64,000 nt of DNA, taken from NCBI RefSeq assembly GCF_016786305.1, contig NZ_JADWYV010000001.1. The stretch is one strand, 5' to 3'. How positions within the stretch are numbered: position 1 is the first letter of the stretch; the number at the start of each line of letters is the position of its first letter. The translations under genes were made by a program, and so were the position numbers. The notes below the pieces were generated by a model. The model had not been told where the DNA came from and did not search any database. It saw only the letters and a list, made by a program, of their open reading frames with translations. Source of the stretch: Pseudofrankia nepalensis (GTDB lineage Bacteria; Actinomycetota; Actinomycetes; Frankiales; Frankiaceae). Shown here one piece after another: positions 41,684-51,062 of this stretch.

Positions 41684-42925
41684 GTGTCGGAAGAACTCCT
41701 CGTTTCTGCGGACGGGCACATCGTCGAGCCGTCCGATCTCTTCCTGACCCGGCTCCCGAAGCACCTGCGGGACCGTGCCGTCTGGGAGGAGGATCTGAAG
41801 ATCGCCCCGCTGGGCGAGGACGGGCGAACGAACTTCCGGAAGCTGCACACGCCCGGGTTCGAGGGCTGGACGAACTCCGCCTACCCGCATTTCGACGGCT
41901 CGCCCAACACCGGCCGGCCCGAACGGATCCTTGAGGACATGGACAGCGAGGGTGTCCGGGCGCAGGTGATGCACCCGAACCTGTCGTTCTTCGGCCTTTA
42001 CTCGGATGACCACGAGCTGTCGATGGCGCACGCCCGCGTGTACAACGACTACGTCGCCGAGACGTTCCGCCCGCACCGGGCGCGGATCGCGCCGACCGCC
42101 CCCATCCCGATGACCGATGTCGACGACGCGGTGGCTGAAATCGAGCGGGCCGCCGCGCTCGGCCTGCGGGCGATCCTCCTACCGGCCGTGTCGCCGATTC
42201 CGTACCACTCGCGGGAGCTCGACCGGGTGTGGGCGACGGCCCAGGCGAACGGCATGGTCGTGGTGTTCCATGTCGCGACCGGCGGGGTGAAAGTGAGCCG
42301 TGCCGCGTCACCGACGCTGCGGGGCCTCATGCTCACCGTCCAGGCACAGAGCCAGCCGCTGACCGACAACCTCGTCGTCGACCGGATCGTGTTCGCCACG
42401 ACCCAGCAGTCCCTGGCCCCCCAGCAGATCATCGCCTCCCTGGTGGGCGGCGGCGTCACCGAGCGGTTCGGGGACCTGCACTTCGTGCTGGTCGAGTTCA
42501 ACGCGAACTGGCTGGTGTCGTTCATGGCCGCGATGGACAAGGCGTGGACGCTGGGAGTCGGTCAGGACCGCGACTTCTGGGTCGGCCTCTGGGACGACAA
42601 CCGTCCGGAGGACGACCAGCCCGGTATGGCGCAGGTGTTCAAGCTCAACGAGCGGTGGCCATACCCGCTGCGGCCCAGCGAGTACGTCCAGCGTCAGATC
42701 CACGTGTCGTTCCAGGAGGACCCGATCGCGCTGGCGTGCCGGCACATCACCGGCCTGTCGACGCTCGTGTGGGGCGTCGACTACCCGCACCCGGAGGGCA
42801 CCTTCCGACGCACCCGTGAAGCGATCGAGCAGCAGTTCCGCGGCGTCAGCCCAGAAGACCGGGCGGCGATCCTCGGCGGGACCACGGCCAAGCTGTTCGG
42901 ACTCGAAGCCCCGGTCGCCGTATGA
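41684..42925 (+). CDS. Amidohydrolase family protein (Amidohydro_2, ACMSD-like)
   Basis: TIM-barrel metal-dependent hydrolase or decarboxylase of 413 residues. It opens LLVSADGHIVEPSDLFLTRLP, the DXH-type metal motif of this branch. Further likely ligands are His in VVVFHVATGG and Asp in VWGVDYPHPEGTFRRT near the C-terminus. Relatives hydrolyse or decarboxylate ring-cleavage or lactone-like compounds. GTG 41684 has AGGGA upstream. It is the first gene of a four-gene run, overlapping the SnoaL-like gene by 4 bases, and is probably repressed by the divergent TetR. Confidence 0.88.
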   Translation: MSEELLVSADGHIVEPSDLFLTRLPKHLRDRAVWEEDLKIAPLGEDGRTNFRKLHTPGFEGWTNSAYPHFDGSPNTGRPERILEDMDSEGVRAQVMHPNLSFFGLYSDDHELSMAHARVYNDYVAETFRPHRARIAPTAPIPMTDVDDAVAEIERAAALGLRAILLPAVSPIPYHSRELDRVWATAQANGMVVVFHVATGGVKVSRAASPTLRGLMLTVQAQSQPLTDNLVVDRIVFATTQQSLAPQQIIASLVGGGVTERFGDLHFVLVEFNANWLVSFMAAMDKAWTLGVGQDRDFWVGLWDDNRPEDDQPGMAQVFKLNERWPYPLRPSEYVQRQIHVSFQEDPIALACRHITGLSTLVWGVDYPHPEGTFRRTREAIEQQFRGVSPEDRAAILGGTTAKLFGLEAPVAV

Positions 42926-43467
42926 GCTCCTCCGACGACGGTGTCGGGGACGACCGGCGGGCGCTGCGGCGGCTGCTCGACAAGGACGCGATCGTCGATC
43001 TCGTCCACCGGTACTCCTACTGCGTGGACCACAAGCTGAACGACGAGCTGGCGGCGTTGTTCACCGACGACTGTGTCATCGACTACGGGCCCGGCTCCGC
43101 GCCCGTCATCCACGGCCGCCGTGCCTACCGGGAACTGCTCGACAGCGCCATCCGCGACGGCGTCGACTACGGGTTCGCCGCGACCAGCCACCACAACGCC
43201 AACGTCCTGATCGTGTTCGACAGCGACGACCGCGCAACCGTCCGGACGTCGATGTACGCCTGGCACCGCACCCAGGCGGGGAAGACTCCGCAGGTCTGGG
43301 GCTACTACCACGACGTCGCCGTACGGACGGCCGACGGCTGGCGGCTGCATGAACGGAAGCTGCACCTGCTCGGCACCGACGGCTGGCACGACGGCTACCA
43401 CCGCGCCGAGCACACCTGCCCGGCTATCGCCGCCCCGGGCGGCCAACCGTCGGGCAGCCGCCAGTAG
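42922..43467 (+). CDS. SnoaL-like / NTF2-fold protein
   Basis: 181 residues; an alpha+beta-barrel domain of the nuclear-transport-factor-2 fold. The opening LLDKDAIVDLVHRYSYCVDHKLNDELAALFTDDCVIDYGPG is the standard SnoaL_4 start. It continues with IHGRRAYRELLDS, TSHHNANVLI and a strand pair ending WRLHERKLHLLGTDGW. Members act as small dehydratases, isomerases or hydrolases, or as ring-hydroxylating dioxygenase beta-like subunits. It overlaps the amidohydrolase gene (ATGA) and is presumably in its pathway. Confidence 0.87.
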   Translation: MSSSDDGVGDDRRALRRLLDKDAIVDLVHRYSYCVDHKLNDELAALFTDDCVIDYGPGSAPVIHGRRAYRELLDSAIRDGVDYGFAATSHHNANVLIVFDSDDRATVRTSMYAWHRTQAGKTPQVWGYYHDVAVRTADGWRLHERKLHLLGTDGWHDGYHRAEHTCPAIAAPGGQPSGSRQ

Positions 43468-43576
43468 GCACTTCCCTCGCAGTACGGGTTCTCGACGCGG
43501 ACCGCGGACAACCGGGTTGATCGGCGCACCGACCGGGGCGCTCCTCTGGCCGATCCTGGAAGAAGAGAGACTCTTC

Positions 43577-44173
43577 ATGGCACGCATCGAGCCGCTCCCA
43601 CCCAAGGAGTGGCCCAAGGAAATGCGGCAGATCCTGGCCGCCCTCGAACCCCCAGGCACGCCAAGAAAACTGTCCACCGAGGGCCGCTCGAAGGCGCTGA
43701 ACACGCTCGGGACCTTCGCCCACCACACCACGTTGTCGCGGGCGTTCTACACGTTCAACGGCCACCTCATGTCGACCACCACCCTGACCGGCCGGCAGCG
43801 AGAACTGATCGTGCTCCGCGTCGCGGCGCTGCGCAAGACGGGCTATGAATGGCTCCAGCACACCTTCATCGCGCGCGACGAGGGCCTGTCCGACGAGGAG
43901 ATCCAACGGATCGCCCTCGGCCCCGACGCCCCACTGTGGGACCCGCTCGACGCGGCCCTGCTGCGCGCCTGCGACGAACTGATCAGCACCGGGAAGATCA
44001 GCGACGCCACCTGGTCCGTGCTCGCCGACAAGCTCGACGTCCAACAGCTCCTCGACGTGATCTTCACCGTCGGTGCCTACGAGACGCTCGCCTACATGTT
44101 CGCCTCGTGCGCCATCGACATCGACGACGACCTGCGCGACGCGATCACCCGTCGCCAGCTGGCGACGAGCTAG
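43577..44173 (+). CDS. Carboxymuconolactone decarboxylase-like protein
   Basis: 198 residues with the all-helical CMD/AhpD fold. It has KALNTLGTFAHHTTLSRAFYTFNGHLMSTTTLTGRQRELIVLRVAALRKTGYEWLQHTFIARDEGLSDEEI, then the matching second segment LLDVIFTVGAYETLAYMFAS. The peroxidatic CXXC pair of AhpD is absent (YEWLQHT in its place), so it is not a thiol peroxidase; the His remains. A lactone decarboxylase or binding role is possible. The ATG at 43577 follows AGAGAG. It is 109 bases after the SnoaL gene, in the same direction. Confidence 0.85.
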   Translation: MARIEPLPPKEWPKEMRQILAALEPPGTPRKLSTEGRSKALNTLGTFAHHTTLSRAFYTFNGHLMSTTTLTGRQRELIVLRVAALRKTGYEWLQHTFIARDEGLSDEEIQRIALGPDAPLWDPLDAALLRACDELISTGKISDATWSVLADKLDVQQLLDVIFTVGAYETLAYMFASCAIDIDDDLRDAITRRQLATS

Positions 44174-44232
44174 CCGCGCGGCGCGGCGCCTCCACCCGAC
44201 CCGACTCAGACCCGATCCGACGGGAGCCACCG

Positions 44233-45066
44233 ATGTCCGTCACCGTCAGCCCGATCAGCGCCGAGGTCGGCGTCCAGATCACGGGCCTCGCCGGCCACCA
44301 GTTGGCGGACCCGACCCTCGCCGCCGATACTCGCAAATACCTCGACGAGCACGGCGTCGTCATCTACCGCGAGGCCCACATTCGCGACGCGGACCTCGTC
44401 GCGCTCAGCCGGCTGCTCGGTGAGGTCGTCGTCGCCCCGATGGGCGGTCAGCAGGACTTCCCTGAGGTCTCCGCGATCTCCCTCGACCCGGCGCAAAGCA
44501 CCCTCGCGGCCTACCGGACCGGCACCTTCTACTGGCACATCGACGGCGCCAACGACCTGGTGCCGCAGAAGGCGACCCTGCTGACCGCGCTGGAGGTCGC
44601 CACCGAGGGCGGCGACACCGAGTTCGCCAGCCTCTACGCCGCTTACGACTCGCTGTCCGCCGAGGACAAGGCCCAGTACGCAGAACTACGCGTGGTCCAC
44701 AGCTTCGCCGCCACCCAGCGACTCATCAACCCCGACGCCTCTGACAAGATCCGCGCCAGCTGGGGAAAGGTCCCCTCCCGCGAGCACCCACTGGTGTGGA
44801 CCCGGCGCAACGGCCGCAAGTCACTGCTCGTCGGCACGACGGCTGACCACATCGTCGGCTGGCCGGAAGACGAAAGCCGCGCGCTGCTCGACCGGCTGCT
44901 CGACTGGGCCACCCAGCCCCGGTTCTCCCTGCGCCACCAGTGGTCGCGCGGCGACCTGGTCCTCTGGGACAACACCGGCATCCTGCACCGAGCCCAGCCC
45001 TACACCGCCGCCTCCCGCCGGCTCATGCACCGCACCACCCTCGTCGGCGAGGAAGCAGTCGCCTGA
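44233..45066 (+). CDS. TauD/TfdA-family Fe(II)/2-oxoglutarate dioxygenase
   Basis: 277-residue mononuclear iron dioxygenase. The HXD pair is in FYWHIDGAND (about residue 98), the distal His in GILHRAQPY, and the 2-oxoglutarate-binding Arg in MHRTTL. The N-terminal half has the family's HGVVIYREAHIRDADLVALSRLLGEVV. Relatives hydroxylate sulfonates, phenoxy acids or other carboxylates. GGGAG lies 7 bases before ATG 44233. It is the last gene of the amidohydrolase run and suggests an oxidative step in the breakdown of a carboxylate substrate. Confidence 0.88.
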   Translation: MSVTVSPISAEVGVQITGLAGHQLADPTLAADTRKYLDEHGVVIYREAHIRDADLVALSRLLGEVVVAPMGGQQDFPEVSAISLDPAQSTLAAYRTGTFYWHIDGANDLVPQKATLLTALEVATEGGDTEFASLYAAYDSLSAEDKAQYAELRVVHSFAATQRLINPDASDKIRASWGKVPSREHPLVWTRRNGRKSLLVGTTADHIVGWPEDESRALLDRLLDWATQPRFSLRHQWSRGDLVLWDNTGILHRAQPYTAASRRLMHRTTLVGEEAVA

Positions 45067-45400
45067 ACACCCGATTCGCGCGACACCGGGTCCGGCAACC
45101 TGCTTCGTCCACCCCGAGCTGCGCGGCACCGCCATTGCACAGGCTCCCGTTCTCGAACCACTGACGCGAGGGGACCAACCCGCAGATGAGTGCGGCCGCA
45201 AGCGACAGCCTGGCCTGGAAGCTCGGCAGGCTGGATGCTGCCGTCTCAGGCCATAGTTGACAGTCGGCCTGGAAACGTTGGGTGCCAGGTGGCGGAGAAC
45301 GTCCGTCGACCGTTCGCTACCTGGTAGTCGGGAACCGGCCCGGATTCGCGCGCGCCACCGGATGGGCAAGATCCACAGATGACCGCTGGTGGTGAGCTTT
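45067..45400. other. Intergenic region, nothing recognised
   Basis: About 330 bases between the convergent dioxygenase and pentapeptide-repeat genes. No gene or strong hairpin seen. Confidence 0.4.
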
Positions 45401-46474
45401 TCAGACCCACCACGCCGGCCGATTGATTCCTTCCGGCAGTCGCGTCCGAGGGTCCCCCTTCGCCACGTCGACCTGTTGCTGCCTGAGGCCCCGCACGCGG
45501 CCCAGATCCGCCCCGTCCAGCGTGGCGCCGGTCAGGATCGCGTCGGTCAGCGTGACGTCGGTCAGGTTCGCCCCGTTCAACATGGCGTTGGTCAGGTTCG
45601 CCCACTTCAGCGACGCGCCGGTCAGGTCCGCCTCGTCCAGCCTGACGCGCGTCAGGTTCGTCCCCTCCAGGGAAGCGCCGCGCAGGTTCACCCCGTACAA
45701 CATGGACTCACTCAGGTTCGTCCAGTCCAGCACGGCACCAGCCAGGTTCGCCCATTCCAGGGAGGCGCCGGTGAGGTTCGCCCGGCGGAGGAAGAGGTTC
45801 GGCAGGTCGACGCTGCCGAGGTCGGCACGGGGGATGACCGTCGGGTCGGGCAGACCTCCGAGCAGGTTCAACGCGGCACGAGGGACCAGGCTGCGCGCGG
45901 GCAGGCGTCCCAGGACGGTCAGCGCGGCCTTGACGTCGGTCCCATACCGTCGGCGCGCGGCGACGCCGGCCGGGTCTGGCGCTGGCTGGCTGGCATTTTC
46001 GCGGACGAAAGCGGACAGGACCTCGACGACGGTGCGCTGGTCCGCTGGAGAGTCGATCGCGACGCGTTCCAGGGCGTAGATGCCGGCGAGGCGGACACCG
46101 AGGTTGTCCGGATCGTTGAGCAGCTTCGCCGCCTCGACGTAGAACTCCCGGACGTGGGTGTTCGCGTTCGCCCGCCTGGTCTCATCCAACGCGATCAAAC
46201 CGCCGGCGACCGCCGTCAGCGCGGCGGCCGCGGTCAACAGCCCGCCCTGCAGTGAAGCCTGAGCAGCCTGGTCGGTGTACATCCGGTCCGGCAGATGCCA
46301 GATCGCCACCACCGCCGCGACCGCGCCCAGCATCGCCAGACCGGCAACCGCCAGCAACCAGCGCCGGCCCGAACGCCGGACAGCTCCCCAGCGGTCCACC
46401 ATGAGAAGGGTTGTACCGCTATCACCGTCGCCTAGCGGACCACCCCGCAAAGTCGAAAAGTCCCGCCGCGGCAT
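45401..46474 (-). CDS. Pentapeptide-repeat membrane protein
   Basis: 357 residues. Two membrane helices lie in the N-terminal third (WLLAVAGLAMLGAVAAVVAIW, then LLTAAAALTAVAGGLIAL). Next comes a cytosolic segment of helical type (HVREFYVEAAKLLNDPDNLGVRLAGIYALERVA). About 110 residues of A(D/N)LXX pentapeptide repeats follow (from about residue 215: ADLGSVDLPNLFLRRANLTGASLEWANLAGAVLDW), which form a right-handed square beta-helix. The helix-plus-repeat order is common in Frankia. Function unknown; such proteins often occur beside signalling or defence genes. The start is ATG 46474, with ATG 46402 as an alternative. Confidence 0.87.
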   Translation of the reverse strand: MPRRDFSTLRGGPLGDGDSGTTLLMVDRWGAVRRSGRRWLLAVAGLAMLGAVAAVVAIWHLPDRMYTDQAAQASLQGGLLTAAAALTAVAGGLIALDETRRANANTHVREFYVEAAKLLNDPDNLGVRLAGIYALERVAIDSPADQRTVVEVLSAFVRENASQPAPDPAGVAARRRYGTDVKAALTVLGRLPARSLVPRAALNLLGGLPDPTVIPRADLGSVDLPNLFLRRANLTGASLEWANLAGAVLDWTNLSESMLYGVNLRGASLEGTNLTRVRLDEADLTGASLKWANLTNAMLNGANLTDVTLTDAILTGATLDGADLGRVRGLRQQQVDVAKGDPRTRLPEGINRPAWWV

Positions 46475-46507
46475 TGACGCACTCGGCCCGCGTCGCGGGG
46501 GTCCTGG

Positions 46508-46630
46508 TCAGGTGGGCGTGGCCTGGCGAAGCTCGGCGATGTAGCGGCGGGCGGTGCCTTCGTGGAGGTCTACAGCGGAGGCGAGGTCGCGCGCGAGAGC
46601 GTAGTCGGTCGCCCAGGCGCTGATCCCGAA
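46508..46630 (-). pseudogene. C-terminal relic of a helix-turn-helix-like protein
   Basis: About 40 codons read ISAWATDYALARDLASAVDL, then HEGTARRYIAELRQA, and a stop at 46508. The spacing suggests a DNA-binding helix-turn-helix end. The frame runs back into the LivF-like relic on the other strand, so the rest of the gene is missing. Low confidence. Confidence 0.3.
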
Positions 46631-46910
46631 GCCGTCGCTGCTGATGCTCGACGAGCCGTCGGCCGGGCTCGCCCCCGTGATCGTGGCGGAGGTCCTGGCG
46701 ACGGTGAGCCGGCTCAGGGCGTCGGGTCTGGCGATCGTCCTGGTCGAGCAGCTCGCCGACCAGGCGCTGTCCGTCGCCGACGACGTCGTCGTCCTGGAGC
46801 ACGGCCGGGTGGCGGCGAACACGGTCGCGGCGGACGGGGACGTCGGCGCGCTGCGGGAGATCTACTTCGGCCGCGACCGCGGCGCACAGCCGACTCCCGC
46901 GCGGGGCTGA
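46618..46910 (+). pseudogene. ABC ATPase LivF-type, C-terminal fragment
   Basis: The final 97 or so residues of a branched-chain-amino-acid-type ATPase: LLMLDEPSAGLAPVIVAEVLATVSRL (Walker B and D-loop), then IVLVEQLADQALSVADDVVVLEHGRVAANT. Walker A and the signature motif are absent. Upstream sequence switches abruptly to an unrelated frame near 46618, a rearrangement breakpoint. Confidence 0.8.
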
Positions 46911-47010
46911 CCCGACCCGGGCCAGTCCTGGAAGTAACGCGCCGGATAACGGCGCCCCGAGACTCTGCTCACATGACGACGACGGTTGACCCCGGATGCG
47001 GAGATAGGCG

Positions 47011-47702
47011 ATGAACAGCATGGACCCGGATCTCGTCGAGCACTTCGTGCGGCACTTCGACCACCACGACGCGCGGCTCGGCGCGGACCCGTTCGCCGTG
47101 TCCACGGCGATGCGCGAGCGCTGCCCCGTCGCGCACAGCGACGTCCACGGCGGCTTCTGGATCGTCTCCGGTTACGAGGACGTCCGCACGATCATGCAGA
47201 ATCCGGCGGTCTTCACCAGCGCGAAGGGCGCCCGGATCCCGTCGGGCGGCGGCCACCGCCCGCTGCCGCCGCTCGAGGTCGACCCACCGGACCACGCCAA
47301 GTACCGCGGCCTGATCTCCCGGGCGTTCTCGCCGCGGAACATCGCCGCGCTCGAACCGAAGATCCGCGAACTGTGCGACATGCTGATCGGGAAGTTCCAG
47401 GACAAGGGCCACTGCGACCTGAAGGCCGACCTCGCGGCGCCGCTGCCCACCACCATCTTCACCGAGATGATGGGCCTGCCGGCCGAGGACTTCGAGAAGT
47501 TCCACGCCTGGGCGACGCTGATCAACCACCAGGCGCACGAGGGCGAGGGCGCCGTCTCGGCGGGCGAGGCCACCCGGCAGACCCTGGAGTACCTCCAGAC
47601 GCTCCTCGGCGAGCGCCGGGCGAAGCCCCAGGACGACCTCGCCACGGCCCTGCTGGACGCGATGATCGACGACGAGCCGATCAGCGCGGATGGGATGGTC
47701 GG
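47011..47702 (+). pseudogene. Cytochrome P450, N-terminal 230 residues only
   Basis: Heme monooxygenase fragment. It starts at ATG 47011 (GGAG 6 bases upstream) and is colinear with bacterial P450s: DPFAVSTAMRERCPVAHSDVHGGFWIVSGYEDVRTIMQNPAVFTS, then PLEVDPPDHAKYRGLISRAFSP, then TIFTEMMGLPAEDF. Similarity stops after ISADGMV. The I-helix, ExxR motif and heme-Cys loop are missing; the frame runs on as unrelated residues to 47784. The break lies within 12 bases of the stop codon of the converging NLR-like WD40 gene, so that locus replaced the P450 C-terminal half. Confidence 0.88.
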
Positions 47703-47713
47703 CAGGCACACCG

Positions 47714-50700
47714 TCAGGCGAAGCCGTCGAGCGGTCCCTGCTGGCCAGGGGCGACCTGGTCGGTCGTCAGGGCCCAGACCATGATTGCCCGGTCCGCGCC
47801 CGCGGAGACGAGCAGGACACGCCCGTCGGGCAACGGTGCGGCCGCCAGCGCCCCCACCGACGCGGCGTGGCCGGCCAGCGCGCTGACCAGTTGCCCGGTG
47901 GCCGGATCCCACAGGCGCACGGTTCCGTCGTAGTCCCCGGCGGCGGCGAGCAGCGTCCGGCCGCCGGGCATGGGCAGCACGGCCAACGCCCGCACCGGGT
48001 CCGCGCCGCCGGCGATCGTCAGCGATCCGGCCGATGTGCGCCGGGCCGCGTCCCAGAGGCGCACCACCCCGTCGACCTCGCCGGAGGCGAGCAGGGTACG
48101 GCCGTCGGCCAGCGGCACGGCCGCCAGAGCATTGACCCATGCGGTGGGGGTGGTCAGCGGTCTGCCCGCCGGTCGGCGGATGACCGGGTCCCACAGCCGT
48201 ATGGTCCGGTCATGTCCGCCGGAGGCGAGCAGGGTCCGCCCATCGGCCAGTGGCACTGCCGCCAGCGCGTTCACCGATCCGGAGTGACCGGTCAGCGGCT
48301 TGCCCAGCGGTCGGCAAGTCGCTGGATCCCACAGCCGCACGGTCCGGTCATATCCGCCGGAGGCGAGCTAGGTACGCCCATCGGCCAGCGGCAGCGCGGC
48401 CAACGCGTCGACCGATCCGTCGTGGCCCTCCATGGCTGGACCGATCGCCTGGCCGCTGACCGGATCCCACAGGCGCACGGTCGGGTCCCACTCATATCCG
48501 CCGGAGGCGAGCAGGGTCCGCCCATCGGCCAGCGGTACCGCCGCGCACGACAGGACCTCGTCGCCGTGACCGTTCATCGGCGCGCGGTCCGGTCGGCCGC
48601 TGAGCGGATCCCAGAGCCGTACCGTCGTGTCCTTTCCCCCTGAGGCGATCAGGGTGCGCCCGTCCGCCAGGGGCACCGCCGCCAGGCACTCGACCGGTCC
48701 GGAGTGGCCGACCAGCGGCGTGCCGTCCGGCGGGGCGCTGGCCGGGTCCCACAGCCGCACCGCGCGCTCGTCGTCGTAGGCAAGCAGGGTGCGCCCGTCG
48801 GGCAGCGAGAGGGCGGCCAGCGTCTTACCCGGGAAATCAGTCAACGACACGCCGACCGGCCGCGCGCTGGCCGGGTCCCACAGGCGCAACGTCCGGCCGG
48901 CGGTGTAGGCGAGTAGGGTCCGCCCGTCCGCCAGCGGCACCACCCCCAGCGCGGCCGTCGCGTAGGCGTCACCGACGGCCAACGTGTCGACCAGCTGCCC
49001 GCTGGCCGGATCCCACAGACGCACCGTGCCGCCGGCACCGGAAACGAGCACGGTACGTCCCTCGGGCAGCGGCAGCGCGGCCAACCTGTCGACCCAGCCT
49101 CGGGACCCGTCGGCCAGGGGCGTGCCGACCGGCTGCCCGCTGGCCGGATCCCACAGCCGCACGGTCCCGTCGTAGTCCCCGGACGAGGCGAGCAGGGTGC
49201 GCCCGTCGGCCAGGGGAACCGGCGCCAGTGCCCACACCGCGCGCGTGTACCCGCCCAGGGTGCGGTGAATGGCGCCGGCCCACATGGCGGCCTGGACGAC
49301 CCAGGGGCGGCCGGCCTGGCGGGCGGCGGCCTCGGCGAGGACGGTGGCGCGGGTCCTGGACGCCCAGACGTGCAGCCACCAGACGAGCGGGTCGCCGGGG
49401 TGCAACGGCCCTTCGTCGACGGCCTGTTCGTAGGCGTTGAGCGCGGCGATCCCGTCGGCCGTCGTCAGGTCGCGTCGATGGCGCAGGAGGATCGCCGGGT
49501 CGCAGGCCACCAGGAATCCGGGGTCGTTGACCAGGTCGTCGAGCAGCCCGGCGAGGGCGGCGTGCTCGGGCAGGTTCGTCCGGGCGTAGCCCGTCGCCGC
49601 GGGCGCTCCCCGCGTGTCGCCAGGACCGCCGGGGATGAGCGCCGTGGCGATGCGGCGGTGGGCGGCGCGCGTCGCGGTGGCCAGCTCGAAGGCGAGGTGG
49701 CGCAGGTCCTCGTCGTCGGCGTCGCGCGGCGACGCTCCGGCGCAGAAGTCGCGCAGGCTTTGATGGCGCGGCAGGTAGCGGTCGGGGTCGCCGTCGGGCC
49801 TGACGACCAGGAACGGCCGGAACGGCCCGCGGAGCAGGTTCCGGGTGACCCTTTAGGGGATGTCGGCCCAGGTGGCGAGCGTGGCGGCCGGTTGGGGCTC
49901 GCGGATGGCGGCGAGCGTCGTCAGGAGCGGCAGGCCGTGCGTCCGCCAGCCGTCGTCGCCGAGCTCGCCGCGCCAGCGGGTGACGTTGTCGGCGTAGTAA
50001 CCGGCGAGCCCTTCGGGGAGCTGGTCGACGTCGGTGGGACGGCGGCGCCCGCGGCGGATCTCGTCGAGCACGGTCAGGGCATAGATCCAGACCCCGTCGG
50101 CGCGGTCCAGCAACGTCTGGCAGAAGGCGTCGACCGACAGGCGCGCCGCGCGCAGCGCGTCGCCGATCGCCGGGTCGGTGGTCGCGACCGCGACCAGATA
50201 GTCGAGGAGGTCACGGCGGTTGGCCGAGTTTTCGACGTCGATCCGCTCGACCACCCGCGCCCCGGACGGGATCGCGATGGTCCGCGGCCGGGTGGTGGCG
50301 ATGACGACGGCGCCGGGCGGCAGGCTCGGCGGCAGGCCAAGCGGAAGCTCGCCGGCGGCCGGGGGCGGCGCCTCGTCCAGGCCGTCGACGAGGAGCACCA
50401 CCGGGACGTCGGGCTCGGTCTGGTCCCGGCGTTCGGCGGCGTCGCACAGCCGACCGTACAGCCAGGCCGTGGCGTCGGCCCGGTCCGGCAGGACGCCGCC
50501 CGGTGCGGCGTCCTCGAGCCGCCAGCGGGCGACCAGCTGCGCTGCCAGGTTGAGACGGGCGGTCGCGGGCGCGCGGCCTTCGGCGAGGCGGGTGAAGTGC
50601 GCCGGCCAGGCCCTGGTGAAGGCCAGGTAGGTCGCCAGCGCGGACTTACCCATCCCGGCTTCGGCCTCGACCAGCAGGTAGCCGCCCCGGCGCCGCGCCA

Positions 50701-50959
50701 CGCACCAGGCGAGGAACGCGTCGATCCGGCCGATCAGCTCGGCGCGTCCCCGGAACCGGGCCACCGGGTTGTCCGGCTCGGCCGGATCGGTGAGCTGCAG
50801 GTCGCCGGGAAGGGGGTCGAGCGGGATCGTGGCCTGCCGTAGCAGCCGGAACGGGCCCGCGAACCGCTGCTGGAGCACCCGGCCGTAGTTGACCCCGACG
50901 GCCTGCCCACCCGGGGCGGACACCTCCCCGACGGTCACCCGGTCCGGCTCGGTGGCCAC
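47714..50959 (-). pseudogene. NACHT/AAA-type ATPase with WD40 repeats (NLR-like), two in-frame stops
   Basis: An NLR-like signalling ATPase of about 1080 codons in one frame. From GTG 50959: motif SAPGGQAVGVN at residues 14-24, P-loop EAGMGKSALATYL and Walker B VVLLVDGLDEAP. A helical middle follows, then eleven WD40 repeats (LADGRTLLASGG...VRLWDP) from about 49270 to the end. TAA at 49853-49855 follows WADIP, and TAG at 48368-48370 interrupts repeat 7 where Leu is expected (GRT*LAS). Both sites keep frame and homology on each side, so each is a single-base nonsense change. Four bases separate it from the upstream TIR gene. The receptor is broken unless the stops are read through or are sequencing errors. 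Confidence 0.85.
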
Positions 50960-51062
50960 CGGGCTAGCTGTTCTCGTGCCGGGTCTGGGGCAGCCAGGAC
51001 TGGACCACCTGGCCGAGGTTCACACCGACGGCCTGCCCGCCTGGCGCGGACACGTCACCCAC
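50870..51062 (-). repeat. Shared 21-residue motif in the TIR C-terminus and NLR N-terminus
   Basis: Codons at 51000-51062 (TIR gene) and 50870-50932 (NLR-like gene) encode the same motif: VG(D/E)VSAPGG followed by QAVGVN(L/Y)G(Q/R)V(V/L)Q, identical at 17 of 21 positions. It ends 11 residues before the TIR stop and starts about 9 residues after the NLR start. The position and Gly/Asn/Gln/Val make-up resemble bacterial amyloid signalling motifs. Confidence 0.75.

Noticed and set aside
47690..50842. Long plus-strand open frames (47690-48643 and 49265-50842) opposite the NLR-like gene
   Set aside because: They mirror the WD40 and ATPase coding frame and have no motifs; the minus-strand frame carries all the homology.
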